From NCBI GenBank assembly GCA_017569305.1, contig CP069418.1, positions 1,302,001-1,366,000 of the forward strand: 64,000 nt of DNA, given 5' to 3'. Each line of letters begins with the position of its first letter. The first letter of the stretch is position 1. The stretch is from Clostridiales bacterium FE2011 (GTDB lineage Bacteria > Bacillota > Clostridia > Christensenellales > Aristaeellaceae). The position numbers and the translations under genes are program-made. The notes under the pieces were generated by a model. That model searched no databases. It was not told the DNA's origin and was given only the letters and a program-made list of their open reading frames with translations. Shown here in pieces: positions 59,055 through 64,000 of the stretch.

Positions 59055-60080
59055 TTATTGTATCAACGCTTCCAGCTGGACAATCTCACGCCTGGGCCAC
59101 TGTACGTCATTGTCCTCTTCTGTCATTCCGTACTCCGTGATCAAGGTTTCCGCAATCAGCTTCCAAGCTCTCTTTGCCTCCGCATACCGTCCCAGCTTCT
59201 TGTACAGGAAAGCCAGGGAGTATACCATGTCCAGCTTGTGCGGTGCTGGCTGGGCGCTATAGGCATTGTTGAAGCATTCAATGGCCTTTTCATACTCGTT
59301 GATCCGGTTGAAGCGCTCACCCGCTTCACTCTGGCCCAGCCAGTCATCCTTGGGGATACCGTTCCAGGTTTCCCTGGCTTTCTGTTCTTCGCCTTTGGCC
59401 AGCAGGATATCGCCGAGGAGGATCTCCTTCATATACCGGTTTTCCCCTTCAAAGGATACCGCGGAGAGCAGTTCCTCCGCCCGGTCAAAGTACTTCTTGC
59501 TGATCATCGCTTCAATCAGCATACGATACAGGTTACTGTTCTGCGGATACTTCCTGGCATAGGGTTCACAGACCCGGATAAACCAGTCGTTACCGCTGTG
59601 CTGCTCATACTCCCCTCCGCCGCGCACGGCCCGGTAGAGGGAGTATACTTCCTCATCCAGCGGGGTTAGCTCCATTGCTTTTTCCAGCAGGCATCCCGCT
59701 GCCAGCAGGTCGGTGTTCGTCTTGGCCAGATAGACGTTTGCGTACCGCTTCATGGCGCCGGTATCCTGCCGGTTTTCCTCCAGGATCCGGTCCAGCACAC
59801 GTTTCGCATAGGCATAATTGGCGTCTGTCATAGTCTCCCGCCTGAGCATATTGTCAATGCGTTCCAGTTCATCCTCGTGAGTCACGGAAAACAATTCGTC
59901 TATCCGGACTCCGAAGAAGGCCGCCAGCCTCGGCAGCAGGGTAATATCCGGCATGGTGGTTCCCGTTTCCCATTTGCTGACTGCCTGGAAAGAGATGCCC
60001 AGGTGTGCAGCCAGTTCCTCCTGGGTGACCGAGTGTTCAGTCCGCAGACGTCGGATGACGTTTCCCATATTTAAATCCAT
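59055..60080 (-). CDS. XRE-family regulator with TPR-like C-terminal region
   Basis: 341 aa. Helix-turn-helix at about 8-62 (LRTEHSVTQEELAAHLGISF then QAVSKWETG). From about 70 on it is all-helical with TPR-like repeats (for example YSLYRAV, FDRAEELLSAV, YEKAIECFNNAYSAQP, YAEAKRAWKL). Such architecture is used by regulators that sense peptides or partner proteins. The region before the gene carries an inverted pair of GGTTGAGTTCC, probably its own operator. No cognate small-peptide gene was found nearby. Monocistronic. Confidence 0.85.
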   Translation of the reverse strand: MDLNMGNVIRRLRTEHSVTQEELAAHLGISFQAVSKWETGTTMPDITLLPRLAAFFGVRIDELFSVTHEDELERIDNMLRRETMTDANYAYAKRVLDRILEENRQDTGAMKRYANVYLAKTNTDLLAAGCLLEKAMELTPLDEEVYSLYRAVRGGGEYEQHSGNDWFIRVCEPYARKYPQNSNLYRMLIEAMISKKYFDRAEELLSAVSFEGENRYMKEILLGDILLAKGEEQKARETWNGIPKDDWLGQSEAGERFNRINEYEKAIECFNNAYSAQPAPHKLDMVYSLAFLYKKLGRYAEAKRAWKLIAETLITEYGMTEEDNDVQWPRREIVQLEALIQ

Positions 60081-60179
60081 GGTTGAGTTCCTCCACAGGT
60101 AGTATTATCAGATGACAGGCTTATCATAGCGTGACCGGGAGGAAATAACAATAACCGGGTTGGTGATGGAACTCAACCA
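60080..60179. promoter_or_regulatory. Widely spaced inverted repeat upstream of the XRE-TPR gene
   Basis: TGGTTGAGTTCC (60080-60091) touches the start codon and GGAACTCAACCA (60168-60179) lies 76 bases away. Twelve of 12 bases match. Possible paired operators for autoregulation with DNA looping. Confidence 0.55.
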
Positions 60180-60209
60180 GTAAGGGAAAATCGTTATGGG
60201 TTTATATCA

Positions 60210-60444
60210 TTATTCTCCATAAAGCTCTTTCAGGTATCCAAGCGCTTCGTTCATATCGAATGGCAATCCCGGTTGCGCGAACGGTATATTTTCTTCCGCA
60301 ATTTCCTCCAGGAATCGTGCGGTATTTGCTCTGACTTGACCCGAACCAGCCACAGGCTGGCTTCTGTCCGCAATCTGAAGGAGCCGGAATACATCATACT
60401 TATGTTTTTTCAGGTCCCTTTCGTTTACATGTTCTCCTCTGATT
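60210..60444 (-). pseudogene. C-terminal fragment of a gene truncated by the IS element
   Basis: About 75 codons on the minus strand, open from the IS junction to a TAA at 60210. It reads ...DLKKHKYDVFRLLQIA ... FLEEIAEENIPFAQ ... NEALGYLKELYGE. KKHKYDVFRL resembles the C-terminal part of AbiEii-type nucleotidyltransferase toxins, which is a guess from one motif. The rest of the gene is not found on the other side of the IS element, so a deletion accompanied the insertion. Confidence 0.5.
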
Positions 60445-60508
60445 TAAAGTGGACACTGGGGACTGATGTGTACCCTCTTTACTGGACACCAGTAAGGAGG
60501 GTATTTTT

Positions 60509-61081
60509 ATGCATTACAGTTATGAGTACAAGAGGAAATGCGTTGAGATGTACAGAGAAGGAAGGTGGCCAGAGACTCCCACAAGTATTAAAGATCCTAA
60601 AAACTTTCACAGGATGATCCTGCGATGGTTCCATGCAGAAGAAGCAAATGGGCCGGAGGTTCTCAAGCGCCGGGGGACTAATAAGGAATGGACTCCAGAA
60701 GAGAAATATGAGCTGGTTGCCAAGGTTATTGCAGGTTCATCAATCCTGTCAGTAGCTAATGAGGCAGGTATACACAACGGCTTACTTTCTCGCTGGGTTC
60801 GCAAATATAAGCTCGAGGGGTATAATGGTCTGGTAAACATGAGAAAAGGCCGACCATCAAAGGAGCCCCATATGAAGAAAATCAATTACAACAACCCTAG
60901 GAAACTCAATGAATCCGAGTATGAAGAGCTTGTGAGACTGAGGGCCGAAAACGCATACATTAAAGCAGAAATCGAAGTCATAAAAAAAGAGATCGCCTTG
61001 AGAGAAGAAAAAGAGGCTGCGCGACTCAAGGCGAAAAAGCAGCGATCATCAAAGAACTTAGAGAAGAAGGATACCAACTGA
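60509..61081 (+). CDS. IS3-family transposase OrfA
   Basis: 190 aa with two helix-turn-helix parts (YSYEYKRKCVEMYREGRW, and IAGSSILSVANEAGIHNGLL then SRWVRKYK) and a C-terminal leucine-zipper-like helix (ENAYIKAEIEVIKKEIALRE), typical of IS150-group OrfA proteins that bind the IS ends. GAAAAAG at 61033-61039 near its end is a plausible -1 slippage site for making the OrfAB transposase. Ribosome site AAGGAGG before the ATG. Confidence 0.9.
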   Translation: MHYSYEYKRKCVEMYREGRWPETPTSIKDPKNFHRMILRWFHAEEANGPEVLKRRGTNKEWTPEEKYELVAKVIAGSSILSVANEAGIHNGLLSRWVRKYKLEGYNGLVNMRKGRPSKEPHMKKINYNNPRKLNESEYEELVRLRAENAYIKAEIEVIKKEIALREEKEAARLKAKKQRSSKNLEKKDTN

Positions 61082-61892
61082 AGTGCCTTCTTAAAGCGAT
61101 GGCCTTTCCAGATCCACGTACTATTACGAAGTTTCAAAAGAAGACGTGGTAGCGAAAAGGAACGAAGCAGTCGCATGTGTGATCAGGGAAATCTTTGAAC
61201 ACAACAAAGGTCGATATGGTGTTCGGAGAGTACACCACGAACTGATCAACAGAGGCTATAAGGTAAACCACAAAAAGGTCCAGCGCTTAATGCATTGCAT
61301 GGACCTTAAAGGTAAACGTCCGAAAGAAAAGTACCATTCTTATCAGGGAGAAGTTGGAAAGGTGGCAGATAACCTCATTAACCGAGACTTTAGTACAACA
61401 AAGCCTTTGCAAAAATGGACAACCGACGTCTCTCAATTCAATTTATCTTGGGGGAAATGCTACCTCTCTCCAATTCTGGATATGCACACAAACGAGGTCA
61501 TCTCATACGATCTTTCGTTAAGTCCAAACATGGAACAGATCCGACGGATGTTGGAGAAAGGATTAAGCAGGTTTTCCTCACTTAATGGTCTGATCTTTCA
61601 TTCTGACCAGGGTTGGCAGTACCAACATGCTTATTTCAGAAATACGATTGAGAAACGTGGCGTTATTCAGTCCATGTCCCGAAAAGGAAACTGTTATGAC
61701 AACAGTATTATGGAGACATTCTTCGGACGACTAAAGAACGAGATGTTTTATGGATGCGAGAAAGACTACAAATCATATGAGGAGTTCTCCTCAGCCATGG
61801 CGAGGTACATTGACTACTACAACAATGAGCGCATCCAGGCAAAAACAAAATGGATGCCACCCGTAAAATACAGGATGGCATCCATGGGTTGA
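61033..61892 (+). pseudogene. IS3-family transposase OrfB, frameshifted
   Basis: The catalytic part (61146-61892) is intact: DDE residues in TTDVSQF, FHSDQGWQY and the Glu of NSIMETFFGRLK, with VRRVHHELINRGY before. The N-terminal part (IIKELREEGYQLKCLLKAMAF), which should be entered by -1 slippage from orfA, is in another frame: after TTTCC near 61110 one base is missing, and the expected RSTYYYEVSKED continues one frame on. As written, no complete OrfAB transposase can be made. Confidence 0.8.
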
Positions 61893-61983
61893 GCCTCGAT
61901 CATAATTCAATGTGTCCAGGAAACTGGGTACATATCAGTCCCCAGTGTCCACTTTAGGATCATTGGGCATGAGGAGCACATAT

Positions 61984-62030
61984 AACAATAATGGGCAGTG
62001 CTTTCCGACTCCTGCCCGTCATTGTTTTTT
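61984..62030. terminator. Terminator beside the IS element
   Basis: AACAATAATGGGCAG / CTGCCCGTCATTGTT stem (two non-Watson-Crick positions) followed by TTTTTT on the plus strand. It probably terminated the plus-strand gene lost at the IS junction; it may also serve the convergent flavin reductase gene. Confidence 0.7.
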
Positions 62031-62031
62031 G

Positions 62032-62580
62032 TTATTTCAGCTTCAGTCCGTCCCGGAAGGCATTTCCGACTGCTTCCCCGACCTCGCGGTATACGTTGAA
62101 GGAAGGATCGAAGATGATCGGTTTCAGTTTTCCCAGATCCACTTTTCCATCTGTCAGAATGCTTTCATCCACCTGGGATGCCACGATCTCACCGATCAGG
62201 TAACCGGTTTCCGGATCCCAGTTCCTGACCTTGCATTCCAGCGTCAGCGGATACTCCTCGATGATCGGCGCGTTCACATGCGCGCTCCTGTGCACATGGC
62301 AGCCGGCTTTTTCAATCTTGTTGACCTTGTTCCCGGTTTCCACGCCGAAATAGTCAGAAATCAGGATCGTGTCCGCTGTACCGAAGGCTACGGTAAAAGC
62401 GCCGGTTTTCTCAAAATTGTCGGTGGTCTTATGCTTCGCGAGCATCAGGGTAATCTCGCCCATATTGCTCTGCATGCCCCAGGCCGCGTTCATGGCGTTC
62501 GGTACACCATTTTCGTCATACGTTCCGATGATAAATACACTCTCCGGGGTAATAACGGATTTCTTGCCTGTGAATTCCAT
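62032..62580 (-). CDS. Flavin reductase-like FMN-binding protein
   Basis: 182 aa split-barrel flavoprotein. The N-terminus TPESVFIIGTYDENGVPNAM and NAAWGMQSN, MLAKHKTTDNFEKTGAFTV and the following SDYFGVETGNKVNKIEKAG are typical of Clostridial flavin reductase-like proteins; the electron partner is unknown. GGAGAG lies 9 bases before the ATG. It follows the aldo/keto reductase gene by 67 bases on the same strand, so the pair may act together in a redox step. Confidence 0.88.
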   Translation of the reverse strand: MEFTGKKSVITPESVFIIGTYDENGVPNAMNAAWGMQSNMGEITLMLAKHKTTDNFEKTGAFTVAFGTADTILISDYFGVETGNKVNKIEKAGCHVHRSAHVNAPIIEEYPLTLECKVRNWDPETGYLIGEIVASQVDESILTDGKVDLGKLKPIIFDPSFNVYREVGEAVGNAFRDGLKLK

Positions 62581-62647
62581 GATTCTTCACTCTCCTTCTT
62601 TGGCTGATAGTTTTATATGCAGGCAGATTGGCACTGCGGCTCTGTTA

Positions 62648-63790
62648 TTATCCGATCCTATTCACAAAATCGGTCATGAAATCAGAAATATGAATCTGCT
62701 GAGGGCAGACCTGTTCACAGCTCTGGCAGTGAAGGCAGGAGACAGGGCGCTTTTCTTCCGGGATTGCCATCAGGGCCATCGGCGCAATGAACGCCATTCC
62801 GCCATCCTCTGCAGTCAGCAGGTGTTCATTGTACAGGGAGATCAGCCGGGGAATATCCAGCCCCTGCGGACAATGGCTCACGCAATAATGGCAGGCGGTA
62901 CAGGGAATGGACTTCCTGGACATCATCCTCTCCGCGACCTTTGACAGGGCTGCGTTTTCTTCTGTTTTCAGCGGTTTCTCTTCTTCAAAGGTCTTCAGGT
63001 TTGCCTGAAGCTGTTCGAAAGTGGACATCCCCGAAAGAATCATCGTCACGCCCGGAACTGACAGCAGAAAGCGGAAGGCCCACGCCGGGATCTCTTCATC
63101 CGGGCGGAGGGCTTTCAGCGTTTTTTCGGATGCTTCATCCAGCTTTGCCAGTTTTCCTCCGCGCAGAGGTTCCATAACCCAAATCGGTATCTTCCATTCG
63201 TTCAGCAAAGCCACTTTTTCTTTTCCGTGCTGGAATTCCCAGTCCAGCCAGTTCAGCTGGATCTGGCAGAATTCCATATGCTCGCCGTAGGCAGCGAGAA
63301 AGCGCTTCAGCACATCCATCTCTCCGTGGCAGGAGAAGCCGAGATGGCGGATGCGTCCTTTACGCTTTTGTTCCATCAGATAATCGAAAATCCCGAATTT
63401 CGGATCCAGATATTCGTTGATGTTCATCTCACAGACATTATGGAACAGATAGAAATCAAAGTATTCCACGCCGGTTTTTTCAAGCTGCTTTTCAAATATC
63501 TCCTTCACTTTCGGCATGTTGGAAACATCATACCCGGGAAACTTTGTGGCGAGATAATAACTGTTCCGGGGATACTTTGCCAGGGCTTCCCCCATGACGA
63601 TCTCCGAGTTTCCCCCATGGTATCCCCATGCGGTATCATAGTAGTTGATCCCCTTCGCCATGGCTTCGTCCACCATGCGGAAGGTTTCTTTTTTGTCAAT
63701 CCGGCTGTCTTTGCCGTCAAGCACCGGCAGGCGCATCGCGCCAAAGCCGAGAGCGGAGAGCGTAAGCTCCTGAAACTGTCTGGTAATCAT
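62648..63790 (-). CDS. Aldo/keto reductase with C-terminal 4Fe-4S ferredoxin domain
   Basis: 380 aa. The barrel has GFGAMRLP, YYDTAWGYHGGNSE (Asp and Tyr of the catalytic tetrad), ATKFPGYD (Lys) and LFHNV. Residues about 295-380 carry cluster cysteines CTACHYCVSHCPQG and CLHCQSCEQVCPQ, two 4Fe-4S sites. Such fusions are common in anaerobes, and the physiological substrate is unknown. The frame starts at 63805, but GAGGAGG there is the ribosome site for the ATG at 63790. Confidence 0.92.
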   Translation of the reverse strand: MITRQFQELTLSALGFGAMRLPVLDGKDSRIDKKETFRMVDEAMAKGINYYDTAWGYHGGNSEIVMGEALAKYPRNSYYLATKFPGYDVSNMPKVKEIFEKQLEKTGVEYFDFYLFHNVCEMNINEYLDPKFGIFDYLMEQKRKGRIRHLGFSCHGEMDVLKRFLAAYGEHMEFCQIQLNWLDWEFQHGKEKVALLNEWKIPIWVMEPLRGGKLAKLDEASEKTLKALRPDEEIPAWAFRFLLSVPGVTMILSGMSTFEQLQANLKTFEEEKPLKTEENAALSKVAERMMSRKSIPCTACHYCVSHCPQGLDIPRLISLYNEHLLTAEDGGMAFIAPMALMAIPEEKRPVSCLHCQSCEQVCPQQIHISDFMTDFVNRIG

Positions 63791-63841
63791 GGCGTTCCTC
63801 CTCATGAGTCATGATCCTTTAAGAATGTTCGTGGTTCTTTG

Positions 63842-63850
63842 ATTATAGCA
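63842..63850 (-). promoter_or_regulatory. -10 element of the aldo/keto reductase gene
   Basis: Minus strand TGCTATAAT, an extended -10 box; no clear -35 box is present. Confidence 0.55.
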
Positions 63851-63876
63851 TAATCCGTCCCGCAAACTCTTTCTTT

Positions 63877-64000
63877 TTACGGATTGACCGAAAGAATGAC
63901 TGTTACATCACCGCTGCCGAGGATGGATTTCAGTTCATCCTGATCCATATCGATATGTCCCAGTCTTGTGAAATTCCAGCGGTTTTCGTCATAATAAATG
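63877..64000 (-). CDS. 3' end of an unidentified gene (cut by the window edge)
   Basis: An open minus-strand frame of about 40 codons enters from the right edge and stops at 63877, reading ...YYDENRWNFTRLGHIDMDQD... to TVILSVNP. It is too short to assign. Codon usage fits the neighbouring genes. Confidence 0.5.
   Translation of the reverse strand, partial: IYYDENRWNFTRLGHIDMDQDELKSILGSGDVTVILSVNP

Larger units (their letters stand above)
60445..61956 (+). mobile_element. IS3-family insertion sequence (IS150-like)
   Basis: 1512 bases bounded by inverted repeats TAAAGTGGACACTGGGGACT (left) and its complement (right end at 61956), matching for about 24 bases apart from occasional changes. Contains orfA and orfB in the order and frames of IS3-family elements. 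No target-site duplication is evident, fitting a later flanking deletion. Confidence 0.92.

Overview
The window is one 64 kb stretch of a Clostridia-type (Firmicutes) chromosome with moderately high GC. The evidence is strong Shine-Dalgarno sites, a CtsR box in front of clpB, ECF sigma/membrane-partner pairs, a LytTR/GHKL two-component pair, a DUF6465-like Lys/Ala protein and typical Clostridial intergenic repeats. The style fits an uncultured rumen or gut member of the Clostridia, possibly Christensenellales-like; the genus cannot be fixed from this sequence. No rRNA, tRNA, CRISPR array or prophage was seen.

Layout. 1-2.5 kb: end of a sugar ABC permease and its MsmK-type ATPase. 2.7-6.6 kb: CvpA-like protein and a class A penicillin-binding protein. 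7.2-9.8 kb: clpB under a housekeeping promoter with a CtsR operator. 9.9-17.1 kb: three ECF sigma factors, each paired with a single-pass membrane protein, around a tandem pair of paralogous secreted proteins. 17.3-22.3 kb: rRNA methyltransferase and pseudouridine synthase, a membrane protein, a secreted protein and a LytTR/GHKL pair. 22.5-30 kb: aconitase, a short alanyl-tRNA synthetase, a Nudix hydrolase, alanine dehydrogenase and a DEAD-box helicase. 30.2-35 kb: a methionine/C1 operon (metF, separate MetH reactivation domain, metH, NAGPA-like protein). 35.4-41 kb: DUF6465-like protein, NlpC/P60-like protein, cysteine synthase, and a cation/proton antiporter behind a riboswitch-like leader. 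41.4-46.4 kb: a secreted M16C peptidase with an SLH-like tail and two related membrane proteins.

46.5-56.5 kb is a nearly complete autoinducer-2 (AI-2) uptake and degradation locus. lsrACDB and lsrF run left, lsrR and lsrK run right. Repeated AACATTTGT boxes sit on both divergent promoters. No LsrG was seen; a cupin gene follows lsrK and an AEC-family transporter follows lsrF. The lsrA, lsrC and lsrD genes overlap by 4 bases, so uptake is tightly co-expressed, and LsrK, the cupin and LsrF would process the imported signal. 57-64 kb: a coiled-coil surface protein, a tiny protein, an XRE-TPR regulator, an IS3-family element with a broken orfB beside a truncated gene, a flavin reductase, a ferredoxin-type aldo/keto reductase and the end of a further gene.

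The intergenic DNA is unusually rich in structured repeats: (a) arrays of unrelated short hairpins joined by a constant ATTTCAY linker, (b) a roughly 90-100 nt two-domain element with compensatory changes in three copies, (c) GTCATYTCGAC and CCTTCGAC hairpin repeats, (d) REP-like palindromes, two inside a 253-base tandem duplication, (e) 7-base AT-rich repeats, and (f) a 46-base repeat beside terminators. These repeats and the antiporter leader are the best candidates for undescribed biology here.
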